From Pseudomonas sp. gcc21 (GTDB lineage Bacteria > Pseudomonadota > Gammaproteobacteria > Pseudomonadales > Pseudomonadaceae): a DNA stretch of 64,000 nucleotides. The translations under genes were made by a program, and so were the position numbers. Of this stretch, positions 29,854-39,636 are shown in pieces (positions within the stretch are counted from its first letter, which is position 1; each line of letters starts with the position of its first letter). The stretch spans positions 2,542,001 to 2,606,000 of the forward strand of contig NZ_CP051625.1 in NCBI RefSeq assembly GCF_012844345.1, written 5' to 3'. The notes under the pieces are model-generated. The model saw only the letters and a program-made list of their open reading frames with translations. It had not been told where the DNA came from and did no database searches.

Positions 29854-31104
29854 TTATTCCGCCGTACTGTTGCTCAACTGCGGCAAGGGCAGCGCTGGCA
29901 GATCATGCATCATCAGCCCGAAGCCCTTGCGCTGGACCAGCCGACTCGCTGCGTCATCGCCCATATGCTCCAGCAATCGCACCAGCTCGGCGCACGTCTG
30001 AATATCCGGCTTGCTGGCAAAACTCGCTTCAAGATAGGTTCGCGCCTTGCCCCACAAATTGTTGCGCAACGCCAAGCGGCCCAGCGCCAGCAGCAATGTG
30101 GCATCGTGAGGGTGCTGCGCCAACCACTGCTCGGCCGTCGCCAGTTGCCGTGCCGGCTCCTTGCCGGACACCAGTCCATAGTGATGAACCAGGCGGTCGT
30201 TGAAGGCATGCTTCAGCGCGGTGCGCAGCACCTCCTCCGCCCGAGCACCGTCGCCCATGGCATGAAGCTGCAGGGCGTAGACTTCAACCAGTCTCGGGTC
30301 CTGGCGCAGCGGCTTGGGCATCTGCTGCCAGATCTCGTTGAGTGGGTTGTCCTGTCCGGGCTCGTGATGAATGCCACGCAGCCCCGCCTGAGTCAGCAGT
30401 TCGGTATAAACACGGTATTCCAGCAGCTTAAGCTCCTGAGGCCGCAGCACCTCGTGTTTGCGTAACTCGGGTAACAGGTGTTGCAAGCGCTGCCAATCCT
30501 CGAGGCGGGCGTACAGCTGGCTCATCAGTTTCAACGCATAAAGATGACGAGGGTGGTCCTTGCGTACGCGCGTCAGGGTAGCCAACGCCTGCTCCAGCTG
30601 ACCGCGTGCCATCTGTAGCTGGGCTTGTGTCACCGCAATGGCCACGTCAGCGCGGGGGGTTGTTTCGTAGGCTTCACGCAGCAGGTCGTCACACTCGGTG
30701 AAATCCTCCAGCTCATTGGCGGCGCGGGCTGCAGCAAGATAGTTGATCAAAGGCTGTTCCGCATGGGGCGCAGCACGTTTGAGCAGGCGCAATGAATTGG
30801 ACCAATGCCCCTCGGCAAACTCAAGCAGCCCGCGGGTGGTTACCACACCAGCGCGACGATGGCGGTTGTGCCGCGACCAGGGATTGATACGCCTACCCGA
30901 TGCGCCCAATAGCCGGACCACGGTGCGCAGCAACGCAACAAGTACCCAAAGACCGATGATGAAAGCGACACCGACCCAGACACTGGTCTCGATGGACAGG
31001 TTGCGCCAGGCAATCAGCAGATAGCCTGGGTCTTCGGCCACCGCCATGCCGAGCAGCGCAGCCACCAGCAATACGATAAGGATGGCAATGTAGCTTTTAC
31101 TCAT
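29854..31104 (-). CDS. hemY: HemY-like heme biosynthesis-associated protein (TPR, membrane)
   Basis: This proteobacterial HemY is not the protoporphyrinogen oxidase of the same name. It is an inner-membrane protein with TPR repeats found behind hemX. The 416-residue protein begins with two membrane segments (SYIAILIVLLVAALLGMAVA and VWVGVAFIIGLWVLVALL), followed by TPR-like helices (ARGQLEQALATLTRVRKDHPRHLYALKLM). Its ATG lies inside the hemX stop region, overlapping by eight bases, so translation is probably coupled. The role is unclear, perhaps scaffolding tetrapyrrole enzymes. Confidence 0.92.
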   Translation of the reverse strand: MSKSYIAILIVLLVAALLGMAVAEDPGYLLIAWRNLSIETSVWVGVAFIIGLWVLVALLRTVVRLLGASGRRINPWSRHNRHRRAGVVTTRGLLEFAEGHWSNSLRLLKRAAPHAEQPLINYLAAARAANELEDFTECDDLLREAYETTPRADVAIAVTQAQLQMARGQLEQALATLTRVRKDHPRHLYALKLMSQLYARLEDWQRLQHLLPELRKHEVLRPQELKLLEYRVYTELLTQAGLRGIHHEPGQDNPLNEIWQQMPKPLRQDPRLVEVYALQLHAMGDGARAEEVLRTALKHAFNDRLVHHYGLVSGKEPARQLATAEQWLAQHPHDATLLLALGRLALRNNLWGKARTYLEASFASKPDIQTCAELVRLLEHMGDDAASRLVQRKGFGLMMHDLPALPLPQLSNSTAE

Positions 31105-32506
31105 TACCAGTCTCCCCTGCGCTATCGCCATTGCCGCCGCGCTGACCATTGGACTGGCGGCGACTCTGCATGTAGGTTGCCAGGGCTTGCTGAACGGGCG
31201 CTATATCCGGCGGGTCGAGCGATATGTCCTGTTCGGCCACATTCGCCAACTGCTCACGCAGCATGCTGACCTCGGGATTGTCGGCTTCAAAGAAGCGCTG
31301 TAATACCGAGTCGGCCTGCTCGAGACTGGACCGGAATATCTCGGCTTCGCCCCGAAGCGCAGCCCATTGCGCCTGCTCGATAGCCAGCTGGAGCGTGCGT
31401 CGGACCCGGTTCATTTCCGCTGCAGTCAGTTGCGGAGTGATGACCTTACCGCGCTGAAAATCGACCCGCACGTAACGCTCGAGACGCGCCATGACCCGAT
31501 CGAACCGGCTTGCCTCCTGATCAGAGCTTTCCGCGCCCGGCTCCTCTGCACTGAATTCTCGTACCGGCAGAGCAACGATATCGTTCACCCGGTCATGCAA
31601 CGCGGCCAGCCGTAGATACACACCCGGACGATCGATTTCAGGCAGGTTCTCCAGCTGTGTCTGGAACCGTGCAAGCTCCTCCCGCACGGCGAAAACGCCG
31701 CTGTCCGGCTGCTCGCGCAGAATCCGGTCGACCAATTGCAGCAATTCGCCGGCTGACTCGACATCCTGCGCTGCAAGCAAACGTAGCGATGCCAGCCTGA
31801 GCATGTATTCAGCTTCGTCCAGCTTCCAGTCTGCGTCCGTATCGCCCCGCATTTCATCGAGTTGTTGTGACAGCGCTTGCTGGCTGCGCTGCAGATCCGC
31901 TGCCAGACGCCGCGTCTCATCGACGTCCGAACTGGAGGGAACATCCTGCAACTGCTGTTGCATCTGTTCGCGCGCCTGGCGAAGCGACTGCTCCTGATTA
32001 GCGGCCAGCTCATCAAAGCGTGCATCCAGCGTCGCGGAAACATCCGGTTCTGATTGCTGCTGATACCAGTGCCAGCCGCTCAGACCCAGTGCGCCCAGCG
32101 CAATCAGTAGCGCCAGAGCAGAAAGCCCACGCCCGCCGCCTGAACCGGACGCTGACTTGTCGCGCGGCTTGACCGGCGGTGGCGTGCCAGCTCCGGCAGT
32201 CTTTGGTGGCGTGCTGGCTTCGGACTGTTTGGCCGCGCCAGGCTTTTCGGTGGCGGGCTTGTCCTTCGTGGAGTGCTCGGCTTTATCGGAAGCAGGTTTG
32301 CCTGGCTCTGTTGCGGGCGTGGCCGTAACAGACGCCTCGGAAGCCGTGACCGGCGCCGCCGCGTCGCCCGGAGTAGATACCGCAGGCTGGCCGTTCTCGA
32401 CAGTCGATTCGCCGGGTTTCCCGGATATCGATGTGTGAGACGCGTCTGGCTTGTTTGTCCCGGCTTTATCGTTCCGGTCGTTCTTGTTAGGTCCTGTCGG
32501 TTCCAC
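31097..32506 (-). CDS. hemX: HemX-like protein, uroporphyrinogen-III C-methyltransferase-associated
   Basis: The 469-residue protein starts at GTG. It has a long low-complexity N-terminus rich in Pro, Ala, Lys and Thr (about residues 1-125), one membrane segment (GLSALALLIALGALGLSGWHWY), then a periplasmic coiled coil and the HemX domain. Family markers are DADWKLDEAEYMLRLASLRLL and VRVDFQRGKVITPQLTAAEMN. Although often annotated as a methyltransferase, it lacks any SAM-binding motif. It follows hemD by ten bases and overlaps hemY. Confidence 0.92.
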   Translation of the reverse strand: MEPTGPNKNDRNDKAGTNKPDASHTSISGKPGESTVENGQPAVSTPGDAAAPVTASEASVTATPATEPGKPASDKAEHSTKDKPATEKPGAAKQSEASTPPKTAGAGTPPPVKPRDKSASGSGGGRGLSALALLIALGALGLSGWHWYQQQSEPDVSATLDARFDELAANQEQSLRQAREQMQQQLQDVPSSSDVDETRRLAADLQRSQQALSQQLDEMRGDTDADWKLDEAEYMLRLASLRLLAAQDVESAGELLQLVDRILREQPDSGVFAVREELARFQTQLENLPEIDRPGVYLRLAALHDRVNDIVALPVREFSAEEPGAESSDQEASRFDRVMARLERYVRVDFQRGKVITPQLTAAEMNRVRRTLQLAIEQAQWAALRGEAEIFRSSLEQADSVLQRFFEADNPEVSMLREQLANVAEQDISLDPPDIAPVQQALATYMQSRRQSNGQRGGNGDSAGETGNE

Positions 32507-32516
32507 GCTATTCCCC

Positions 32517-33278
32517 TTATCGCGTCAGCGGATGAGCGGCTACTGCCGTCAGTACTGCGGAATCGTCCGCGCCTTCGCATACTATGATGTCGGTGCAGCC
32601 AAGCGCTTGCGCTCGCTCGGCGACGCGCTGGCTCGGCACCCAGCAACGCCAGGTACTCTGCTCGGGCCAGCGCCTGCCTGCAGCAGCGTGCCAATGTTCG
32701 AGCCCCTGACCGCTTGCCAGTACAATGCCGCGGATATCGGCCTGGCTAGCCGATTCGAGCGCCGCAGCCAGACCTTGAGGCGGCTCGCGCCGGTACAGTT
32801 CAAGATAATCTACTTGCCCGCCCACTGCCCGAACGTGATTGGCCAGATGCTCGCGGCCACCGACGCCACGCCAGACCAGGACCTTGAGATCCGGACGCGC
32901 CAGCAGCTCACTCCAGATCGGCAAACGCAACAGTGCTTCACTGTCCTGCCCCGAGTCCGGTGTGTGCACTGGCAGTCCGTACTCTCTGAGTACGCTTGCC
33001 GTTGTCTCACCGACAGCGAACCAGTCGATACCCACCGGCGGTTGCGGCCAGGCAGCGTCGAGACGCTCCAGCCCCAGACGGGCTGCAACCGGACTCACCA
33101 CCATGACCGCGTGATAGCGGTCGATATCAAGGATCAGTCGCTGCTGATCCGGCGTCTCGTCCAGCTCGTCTATACGCAGCAGTGGCACGCTGAGCGCAGG
33201 GATACCCAGCCCGGCCAGTTTGCCTGCCAGACGCTGGTTATCAGCATCCGAGCGGGTCAGCAGCACCGCAGAAGTCAC
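32517..33278 (-). CDS. hemD: Uroporphyrinogen-III synthase HemD
   Basis: HemD closes hydroxymethylbilane with inversion of ring D to give uroporphyrinogen III. The family is poorly conserved; here the 253-residue protein shows [49 protein letters not shown], the [14 protein letters not shown] linker and [12 protein letters not shown], in the expected order of the two Rossmann-like lobes. The length is typical. Its ATG overlaps the hemC stop by ATGA, and hemX follows, so the pathway order hemC-hemD-hemX-hemY is intact. Confidence 0.93.
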   Translation of the reverse strand: MTSAVLLTRSDADNQRLAGKLAGLGIPALSVPLLRIDELDETPDQQRLILDIDRYHAVMVVSPVAARLGLERLDAAWPQPPVGIDWFAVGETTASVLREYGLPVHTPDSGQDSEALLRLPIWSELLARPDLKVLVWRGVGGREHLANHVRAVGGQVDYLELYRREPPQGLAAALESASQADIRGIVLASGQGLEHWHAAAGRRWPEQSTWRCWVPSQRVAERAQALGCTDIIVCEGADDSAVLTAVAAHPLTR

Positions 33279-34213
33279 TCCGGCGCAGCCCCCAGATAGA
33301 CCGCATCAAGGATGGCCTGGGCCCCCTGTGCCAACAGGTCTTCAGCAACGGCAATCCCCAGCTCTTCCGGCGTAGCTTCGGGGCCACGGGCCTCGGCTGT
33401 AAGCATTTTGGTACCGTCAGGATCTCCAACCATGCCGCGTAGCCAGATCTCGCCATCCTGACGCTCCGCGTAGCAGGCAATCGGTACCTGACAACCGCCG
33501 TTCAGACGGTGATTGAGCGCGCGCTCGGCGCGCACCCGCAATGCGCTGTCCTCGTCGTTCAAAGGAGCCAACAGGGCATGCAATTCGGTGTCATCTGTAC
33601 GGCATTCAATGCCCACTGCGCCCTGACCACCTGCTGGCAGGCTCTCTTCCGGCGGCATGGCATATCGAATGCGATCGTGGAAGCCCAGCCGCATCAAACC
33701 TGCAGCAGCAAGGATAATGGCGTCATAGTCACCGGCATCCAGCTTGGCCAGACGCGTGTTCACATTGCCACGCAGGAAATTTACTTTCAGGTCGGGACGG
33801 CGCGCCATGATCTGGGCCTGGCGTCGCAAACTGGACGTGCCGACCACGCTGCCGTGCGGCAGGGCGTCAACCGACTCGAAGTTGTTCGAAACGAAGGCAT
33901 CGCGCGGATCTTCACGCTCACAGATAACGTACAGACCCAGCCCTTCCGGGAACTGCATTGGTACGTCCTTCATGGAGTGGACGGCGAGGTCGGCTTCGTT
34001 TGCGGTCAGTGCTGCTTCAAGCTCTTTGACGAAGAGGCCTTTGCCGCCGATCTTTGCCAGCGGCGAATCCAGCAGCTTGTCGCCGCGACTCACCATGGGA
34101 ACCAGCGATACGCTCAGTCCGGGGTGTATTGCTTCAAGACGCGCCTTGACGTATTCGGCCTGCCACAGGGCCAGTGCGCTCTTGCGGGTGGCGATTCGCA
34201 GTTGTCGACTCAT
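33275..34213 (-). CDS. hemC: Porphobilinogen deaminase HemC (hydroxymethylbilane synthase)
   Basis: HemC polymerises four porphobilinogens into hydroxymethylbilane. The 312-residue protein starts [20 protein letters not shown]. It has the [14 protein letters not shown] loop with active-site Asp, the [10 protein letters not shown] motif, and the dipyrromethane-cofactor cysteine Cys241 in [15 protein letters not shown] start five codons upstream exists but is less family-like. It lies 72 bases after algR on the same strand, the same order as in P. aeruginosa. Confidence 0.98.
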   Translation of the reverse strand: MSRQLRIATRKSALALWQAEYVKARLEAIHPGLSVSLVPMVSRGDKLLDSPLAKIGGKGLFVKELEAALTANEADLAVHSMKDVPMQFPEGLGLYVICEREDPRDAFVSNNFESVDALPHGSVVGTSSLRRQAQIMARRPDLKVNFLRGNVNTRLAKLDAGDYDAIILAAAGLMRLGFHDRIRYAMPPEESLPAGGQGAVGIECRTDDTELHALLAPLNDEDSALRVRAERALNHRLNGGCQVPIACYAERQDGEIWLRGMVGDPDGTKMLTAEARGPEATPEELGIAVAEDLLAQGAQAILDAVYLGAAPE

Positions 34214-34285
34214 GGGATTCTCTTTCATTGCCAGCCGGCATGATACGCCATGGCTGTACAGGCATCCATGCGGTAGCGATCCGCG

Positions 34286-35035
34286 TCACAGCTGCTCCAT
34301 CAGTTTGCGCACACCCGGCACGTGGCGCCGACTGACGGTCAAGGTCTCGTCTGGCAAACCCTTCAGTTGAAGATGGAAGTGGCCCATGGCACTGCGTTGC
34401 AGCCGCTCGATACGGTTGCGCGCCACCAAGGCGTTGCGGTGGATGCGCACGAAGTAATCGCCAAATTCATCTTCGAGGGACTTGAGCGGTTCATCCAGGA
34501 GCACTTCGCCCTCACAGTGACGAAGGGTCACGTATTTATGGTCGGCGATGAAATACAACACGTCTTCAATGGGCACCAACTCCACGCCACGGCGCGTGCG
34601 AGCACTGATATGACTGCGCGCCTGGTTGGTCGCCTCGGTTACGCCGGCCTTCCCCAGATTCGCCAACTGCAGTCGATTGAGCTTTTGCGCCTTGGCCAAC
34701 GCGCTTTCCAGATCCTCACTACGCACCGGCTTGAGCAGATAACCCACCGCGCTGACGGCGAAGGCATCCAGCGCGTATTCGCCATGGGCGGTGCAGAACA
34801 CCACAGCCGGCGGATCATTGAGTTCGCATAGTTTCGCCGCTGTTTGCAGGCCATCAAGCCCCGGCATGCGGATATCAAGCAGCGCGATATCCGGATGATG
34901 CTCTTCGATGAGCTTCAGCGCCTCTTGCCCATTGGCGGCCATTTCCGGCACCACGCTGTACTCCGGCAGCGCGGCGACCAATCGGGCCAGACGCTCGCGG
35001 GCTAGGGGTTCATCATCGGCGATCAGTACTTTCAT
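34286..35035 (-). CDS. algR: LytTR response regulator AlgR
   Basis: AlgR in P. aeruginosa controls alginate, twitching and virulence genes. The 249-residue protein has a receiver domain with acidic residues ADDEP, phospho-acceptor Asp54 (LLDIRMPGLDG) and Lys in YLLKPVRSEDL. A LytTR DNA-binding domain follows from about residue 145 (ARTRRGVELVPIEDVLYFIADHKYVTLRH, FVRIHRNALVARNRIERL). It follows algZ by three bases. The Asp matches the known AlgR phosphorylation position. Whether this organism makes alginate cannot be seen here. Confidence 0.94.
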   Translation of the reverse strand: MKVLIADDEPLARERLARLVAALPEYSVVPEMAANGQEALKLIEEHHPDIALLDIRMPGLDGLQTAAKLCELNDPPAVVFCTAHGEYALDAFAVSAVGYLLKPVRSEDLESALAKAQKLNRLQLANLGKAGVTEATNQARSHISARTRRGVELVPIEDVLYFIADHKYVTLRHCEGEVLLDEPLKSLEDEFGDYFVRIHRNALVARNRIERLQRSAMGHFHLQLKGLPDETLTVSRRHVPGVRKLMEQL

Positions 35036-35038
35036 GCC

Positions 35039-36118
35039 TCAATGACTTCTCTGGTGAGTTGGCGATTGTTCTATACAAGGATAGACCAGCTTGCTGAAGA
35101 AGCGCGGACCGTCTCGCCAGATCTCGACTCGAGACTGTGGACCAAAGAGTGCAGCAAGCCGTGCTCTTATATTGTGTAGCGCCATGCGGGCTCCCTGGTG
35201 GCTATCTAGTACCTCTGGACAACTATTCGAGACCTCCAGTTCAACCCGACCATTGACATAGGCCGCATAAATGCTGATGTCACCTCCCTCCAGCTGCGGT
35301 GACAGGCCATGCAGAATGGCGTTTTCCAGGAGCGGTTGCAGGGTCAGTAGCGGCATGGGCGTGTCCGGCGGCAGCGACTCGGTGTGCCACTGCACTTCCA
35401 ATCGTTTGCCGAGCCGGTACTTCTCGATACGCAGATAGCCTTCACACAGGCGCTTCTCCTGTGCCCAGGTGGCAACGCCGCCGGCTTCGGACAGGTTCGC
35501 ACGGAACAGATCGGCCAGATCCAGCACCGCATTCTCCGCCTGCTGCGGCTGGCTTCCTATAAGGCTGACAATGCTATTGAGGCTATTGAACAGAAAGTGC
35601 GGCCGGATGCGTGATTGCAACGACTGCAAGCGCGACTGCAGCTCGGACTGAACCTGTAGTTGACGCTGCTGGTGCAGGTAAAAATAACGTAGCAGCAGAC
35701 TGGTCATGATCAGAGCGATCAGGCCGTGGCGAAGCAGCAGATCGACTCGCAGCGGTGGCGCACCGGCCATGCCCTGCTGCAATACCCACTCAGCGAGGAC
35801 GGTGAACAGCAACGTCAGGCCAATGACCACCGCATAGCATGCGGATATCGCCAGCCACAACGGGCGACGTTGCATCCACGGCCGCATCCGGCACAGCAGC
35901 GCGGCGGACAGCAGCACAATCCATTGCACAAACAGCGATGCCATAGCCAGCTGCAACCAGTCGAACCCACCAGCCCCCGGCTGCGCCAGCACCCACAGCA
36001 TGACCACCAGTTCGGCCAGCACCACCAGCGTAAACACGGCCACCGATGAACACAGATCCGGGAGGAAAAAGTCCTCCCCTTCGTGGGGCTTATTCAGCAG
36101 CGACCAGATTCCATTCAT
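35039..36118 (-). CDS. algZ: LytS-type sensor histidine kinase AlgZ/FimS
   Basis: This is the sensor partner of AlgR. The 359-residue protein has about four membrane segments between residues 25 and 145, then a His-kinase domain of the LytS class with His174 in IRPHFLFNSLNSIVSLIG and an N-box LLTLQPLLENAILHGL. The usual DxGxG loop of the ATP site is missing; the region reads SNSCPEVLDSHQGARMALHNIRARL. I start at MNGIWSLLNK because GGAG lies nine bases upstream; earlier in-frame ATGs have no site. It is divergent from argH. Confidence 0.9.
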   Translation of the reverse strand: MNGIWSLLNKPHEGEDFFLPDLCSSVAVFTLVVLAELVVMLWVLAQPGAGGFDWLQLAMASLFVQWIVLLSAALLCRMRPWMQRRPLWLAISACYAVVIGLTLLFTVLAEWVLQQGMAGAPPLRVDLLLRHGLIALIMTSLLLRYFYLHQQRQLQVQSELQSRLQSLQSRIRPHFLFNSLNSIVSLIGSQPQQAENAVLDLADLFRANLSEAGGVATWAQEKRLCEGYLRIEKYRLGKRLEVQWHTESLPPDTPMPLLTLQPLLENAILHGLSPQLEGGDISIYAAYVNGRVELEVSNSCPEVLDSHQGARMALHNIRARLAALFGPQSRVEIWRDGPRFFSKLVYPCIEQSPTHQRSH

Positions 36119-36228
36119 TCGTTGTATCTCCATAAGCGATCGACCATCAACCATTAGCCGACCGGCATCGTTCCAGTCTGGGATGGTATGCTATGCGTCT
36201 TTAAATTGTCAGCGGATCGATCCGACAC

Positions 36229-37629
36229 ATGAGCCAAGATCAGACTACCAATCAATCATGGGGTGGCCGTTTCAGCGAACCGGTCGACGCCTTCGTAGCA
36301 CGCTTCACCGCCTCGGTGGATTTCGACAAGCGCCTGTACAAGCATGACATCCAGGGATCTATTGCTCACGCTACGATGCTCGCCCGGGTTGGCGTGCTCA
36401 CCGAGGACGAGCGCGACACCATCATTGATGGTCTGCAGGCAATCCGCAGCGAAATCGAAGCCGGTGAGTTCAAGTGGAGCGTCGAACTCGAAGACGTCCA
36501 TATGAACATCGAGGCCAGACTTACTGACCGTATCGGCATCACGGGCAAGAAACTGCATACCGGCCGGTCGCGCAACGATCAGGTCGCCACTGATATCCGC
36601 CTCTGGCTGCGCGATGAGATCGATATCATTCTTGCTGAGCTCAAGCGTCTACAAACCGGGCTGCTTGATCAGGCGGAGAAGCATTCCGCTGTCATCATGC
36701 CGGGCTTCACCCACTTGCAGACCGCCCAGCCGGTGACCTTCGGGCATCACCTGCTGGCATGGTTCGAGATGCTGGCCCGCGACAGCGAGCGTCTTCTGGA
36801 TTGCCGCAAGCGGGTCAACCGCATGCCGCTGGGCAGCGCCGCCCTGGCCGGCACGACTTACCCCATCGACCGCAGCGTAACCTGCGAGCTATTGGGCTTT
36901 GACGCGATCTCCGGCAACTCGCTGGACGGCGTCTCCGATCGTGATTTCGCTATCGAATTCTGCGCAGCGGCAAGCGTGGCGATGATGCACCTGTCGCGTT
37001 TTTCCGAAGAACTGGTGCTCTGGACCAGTTCGCAGTTCAACTTCATCGATCTGCCTGACCGCTTCTGCACGGGCTCATCGATCATGCCGCAGAAGAAGAA
37101 CCCCGACGTGCCTGAACTGGTGCGCGGCAAGACCGGCCGCGTTTACGGTCACCTGATGGGCCTGCTGACACTCATGAAGAGCCAGCCGTTGGCTTACAAC
37201 AAGGACAATCAGGAAGACAAGGAGCCGCTGTTCGACGCAGTCGATACGCTGCGCGACAGCCTGCGCGCCTTTGCCGACATGATTCCGGCAATCGAGCCAA
37301 AGGTCGAGGCGATGCGCGAAGCGGCATTGCGCGGCTTCTCCACCGCAACTGACCTGGCCGATTATCTGGTGCGCAAGGGCCTGCCCTTCCGCGACTGCCA
37401 CGAGATTGTCGGGCACGCGGTAAAGTATGGCGTAGACAATAAAAAGGATCTGGCCGAAATGAGCCTGGACGAGCTGCGCCAGTTCAGCGACCAGATCGAG
37501 CAGGACGTTTTCGACGTGTTAACGCTGGAAGGTTCGGTAAACGCCCGCGATCATATTGGTGGCACTGCACCGGCCCAGGTTTTGGCAGCCGTTCAGCGCG
37601 GCCGGGAGCTGGTGGCGCCGGGCCGATAA
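36229..37629 (+). CDS. argH: Argininosuccinate lyase ArgH
   Basis: ArgH splits argininosuccinate to arginine and fumarate. The 466-residue protein begins with [20 protein letters not shown]. It has the family motifs [35 protein letters not shown] and the superfamily signature [20 protein letters not shown] with the catalytic serine. It ends [15 protein letters not shown]. It is divergent from algZ-algR and followed by a strong terminator. The next gene downstream is a toxin-antitoxin pair. Confidence 0.98.
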   Translation: MSQDQTTNQSWGGRFSEPVDAFVARFTASVDFDKRLYKHDIQGSIAHATMLARVGVLTEDERDTIIDGLQAIRSEIEAGEFKWSVELEDVHMNIEARLTDRIGITGKKLHTGRSRNDQVATDIRLWLRDEIDIILAELKRLQTGLLDQAEKHSAVIMPGFTHLQTAQPVTFGHHLLAWFEMLARDSERLLDCRKRVNRMPLGSAALAGTTYPIDRSVTCELLGFDAISGNSLDGVSDRDFAIEFCAAASVAMMHLSRFSEELVLWTSSQFNFIDLPDRFCTGSSIMPQKKNPDVPELVRGKTGRVYGHLMGLLTLMKSQPLAYNKDNQEDKEPLFDAVDTLRDSLRAFADMIPAIEPKVEAMREAALRGFSTATDLADYLVRKGLPFRDCHEIVGHAVKYGVDNKKDLAEMSLDELRQFSDQIEQDVFDVLTLEGSVNARDHIGGTAPAQVLAAVQRGRELVAPGR

Positions 37630-37669
37630 AAGCTGCCATGGAAAAGATCAGGTAGTCCACTGACAACCC

Positions 37670-37703
37670 AAGCCCGCCATGCGCTTCGTATGGTGGGCTT
37701 TTT
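37670..37703 (+). terminator. Rho-independent terminator after argH
   Basis: AAGCCCGCCAT pairs with ATGGTGGGCTT (11 bp with one G-U) around a 9-base loop, followed by a run of five T, 40 bases after the argH stop. Confidence 0.88.
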
Positions 37704-37766
37704 ACTGGGTTGCTTTCAAGCACCACGTAACCGTAATAAAGCAGCCGGATCTGCATGTATATCCCG

Positions 37767-37794
37767 TTGACATATCCCTAGACCTGACTATTAT
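37767..37794 (+). promoter_or_regulatory. Strong sigma-70 promoter for vapBC
   Basis: A perfect -35 TTGACA (37767-37772) and TATTAT (37789-37794) are 16 bases apart and 35 bases before the antitoxin start. Confidence 0.7.
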
Positions 37795-37829
37795 TGGCTG
37801 TGTGTTTTATAGACCTTTGGAGGTGCTCG

Positions 37830-38060
37830 ATGGAACAAGGCTCTGTCTTTCAAAGCAACCGCAGCCAGGCGATACGACTGCCCAAGGCTGCCGCACTGCC
37901 TGATGACGTGCATCGAGTTGATATTGTCAGGCTCGGTAGAGCTCGACTCATCACGCCAGCCGGGGAATCCTGGGATAGCTGGTTTGAAGGAGAAGGCGTC
38001 ACTGCCGATTTCATGATCGGTCGCGAGCAACCACCAGAGCAGGAACGCGAGGCGTTCTGA
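37830..38060 (+). CDS. vapB: VapB/VagC-type antitoxin (AbrB-like)
   Basis: The 76-residue antitoxin has an N-terminal SpoVT/AbrB DNA-binding fold (SVFQSNRSQAIRLPKAAALP, then VRLGRARLITPAG) and a short C-terminal part that would wrap the toxin (SWFEGEGVTADFMIG). A GGAGGTG ribosome binding site lies just upstream. Its stop and the vapC start overlap in TGATG, the usual coupled arrangement. VapB-VapC complexes normally repress their own promoter, and here the promoter directly precedes the gene. The exact operator is not evident. Confidence 0.9.
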   Translation: MEQGSVFQSNRSQAIRLPKAAALPDDVHRVDIVRLGRARLITPAGESWDSWFEGEGVTADFMIGREQPPEQEREAF

Positions 38061-38470
38061 TGCTGAAATTCATGCTCGACACCAATATATGCATTTTCAC
38101 CATCAAAAACCGGCCTCAATCTGTACGCGAGGCTTTTACGCAACATCACGGTCAGATGTGCATAAGCACCATAACGCTGATGGAGCTGATCTACGGTGCG
38201 GAGAAGTCCTCAAATCCCGAGCGCAACCTGGCCGTCATAGAAGGGTTTGCAACGCGTCTGGAAGTGCTGAGCTACGACCAGGCAGCCGCCGCACACACGG
38301 GCCAGCTCCGTGCTGAACTCGCCAAAGCAGGCACGCCGATCGGCCCCTACGACCAGATGATCGCTGGTCACGCCCGCTCGCAGGGGCTGATCGTAGTTAC
38401 CAACAATCGGCGCGAGTTTGAGCGCGTCCCGGGCTTACGAATCGAGGACTGGATCCCGCCCAGCGTATAA
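38060..38470 (+). CDS. vapC: VapC-type PIN-domain ribonuclease toxin
   Basis: The 136-residue toxin has the PIN-domain acidic residues Asp7 (MLDTNICIF), Glu42 (TLMELIYGAEKS) and Asp98 (PIGPYDQMIAGHAR), and the conserved VTNNRREFERVPGL near the C-terminus. All catalytic positions are intact, so an active endoribonuclease is expected. Known VapC of the VagC type cut initiator tRNA; that target is assumed from family knowledge. It is translated with vapB by a one-base overlap and faces the aguA gene. Confidence 0.92.
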   Translation: MLKFMLDTNICIFTIKNRPQSVREAFTQHHGQMCISTITLMELIYGAEKSSNPERNLAVIEGFATRLEVLSYDQAAAAHTGQLRAELAKAGTPIGPYDQMIAGHARSQGLIVVTNNRREFERVPGLRIEDWIPPSV

Positions 38471-38532
38471 CCAGAGCGAGGATTTTCCGGTGGCAAGCCA
38501 CCACGCGCACGTCGCTTACAACCAGCCCGGTG

Positions 38533-39630
38533 CTAACGCGCCGGTTGCTGCTGAGTAATGCAGTGTATGTTCCCACCCCCGAGCAGAATTTCCCGGCCCG
38601 GGACCATGACGACACGCCGCTCCGGGAACAGCTCCTGGAGTATCTCCAACGCAGGCTGATCCTGCGGATCATTGAAACCCGGTACAACAATCCCGTCATT
38701 CACGATCAGAAAATTGACATATGAGCCGGCAAGGCGGATCGATGGATCACGCGGCTGTGTGCCTGTGACCCGGTCAATCCCAACACATTCCTCAGCCGTG
38801 GCATAAAGCGGCCCCGGGATGGGCATGCGATGCACGACCAGCTCCCTGCCCTGCGCGTCGCGACTGGCCTGCAGTACTTTCAAGGCAGCCTGACAACGCT
38901 GGAAATTCGGGTCTTCTTCATCATCGGTCCAGGCCAGGAGCACCTCGCCCGGCCGCACAAAACAACAGAAGTTGTCGATGTGGCCATCGGTCTCGTCATT
39001 GAACAGCCCATAGGGCAGCCAGATGACCTTCTCGATATTCAGGTAATCCGCCAGCATTAGCTCGATTTCCTGACGCGCCAGATGCGGATTGCGGTTTGGA
39101 TTGAGCAGGCATTCCTCGGTGGTCAGTACCGTTCCTTCCCCGTCCACATGAATCGCGCCCCCCTCCAGCACAAAGCCCTCGGTGCGGTAACGCGGGCAGC
39201 GCTCCAGGCCGAGAATCTTGTCGGCCACTTGGTCATCACGTTGCCACGGCCAGTAAAGCCCGCCCTTGAAGCCGCCCCAGGCGTTGAATGTCCAATCGAC
39301 ACCGCGCAAACCGCCCTGCCCATTGATGACGAAGGTAGGACCGGTATCGCGTATCCAGGCATCATCCGAGCTGATCTCGATTACCCGAATGCCAGGGTGG
39401 TCCAGCTGCAGGCTTGCATTCTCATACTGCGCCGCGGACACGCACACGGTAACCGGTTCGAAACTGGCGATAGCCCGGGCCACCTCAGCAAATGCAGCCT
39501 GGGCTGGTTTGGCGCCCATGCGCCAGTTGTCGGTGCGCTCGGGCCAGATCATCCAGGTTTGTGCATGCGGCGCCCACTCGGCCGGCATGTGGTAACCGTC
39601 GTGACGCGGCGTACTGTGCAAACTGTACAT
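38533..39630 (-). CDS. aguA: Agmatine deiminase AguA
   Basis: AguA converts agmatine to N-carbamoylputrescine. The 365-residue protein has the family N-terminus [23 protein letters not shown] and the signature [15 protein letters not shown]. Other markers are [18 protein letters not shown] text (read here as [13 protein letters not shown]) and [15 protein letters not shown]. The catalytic cysteine is Cys357 in [12 protein letters not shown]. It follows aguB by six bases on the same strand, so the two steps to putrescine are encoded together. The neighbouring spu cluster uses the product. Confidence 0.97.
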   Translation of the reverse strand: MYSLHSTPRHDGYHMPAEWAPHAQTWMIWPERTDNWRMGAKPAQAAFAEVARAIASFEPVTVCVSAAQYENASLQLDHPGIRVIEISSDDAWIRDTGPTFVINGQGGLRGVDWTFNAWGGFKGGLYWPWQRDDQVADKILGLERCPRYRTEGFVLEGGAIHVDGEGTVLTTEECLLNPNRNPHLARQEIELMLADYLNIEKVIWLPYGLFNDETDGHIDNFCCFVRPGEVLLAWTDDEEDPNFQRCQAALKVLQASRDAQGRELVVHRMPIPGPLYATAEECVGIDRVTGTQPRDPSIRLAGSYVNFLIVNDGIVVPGFNDPQDQPALEILQELFPERRVVMVPGREILLGGGNIHCITQQQPAR

Positions 39631-39636
39631 AGGCGA

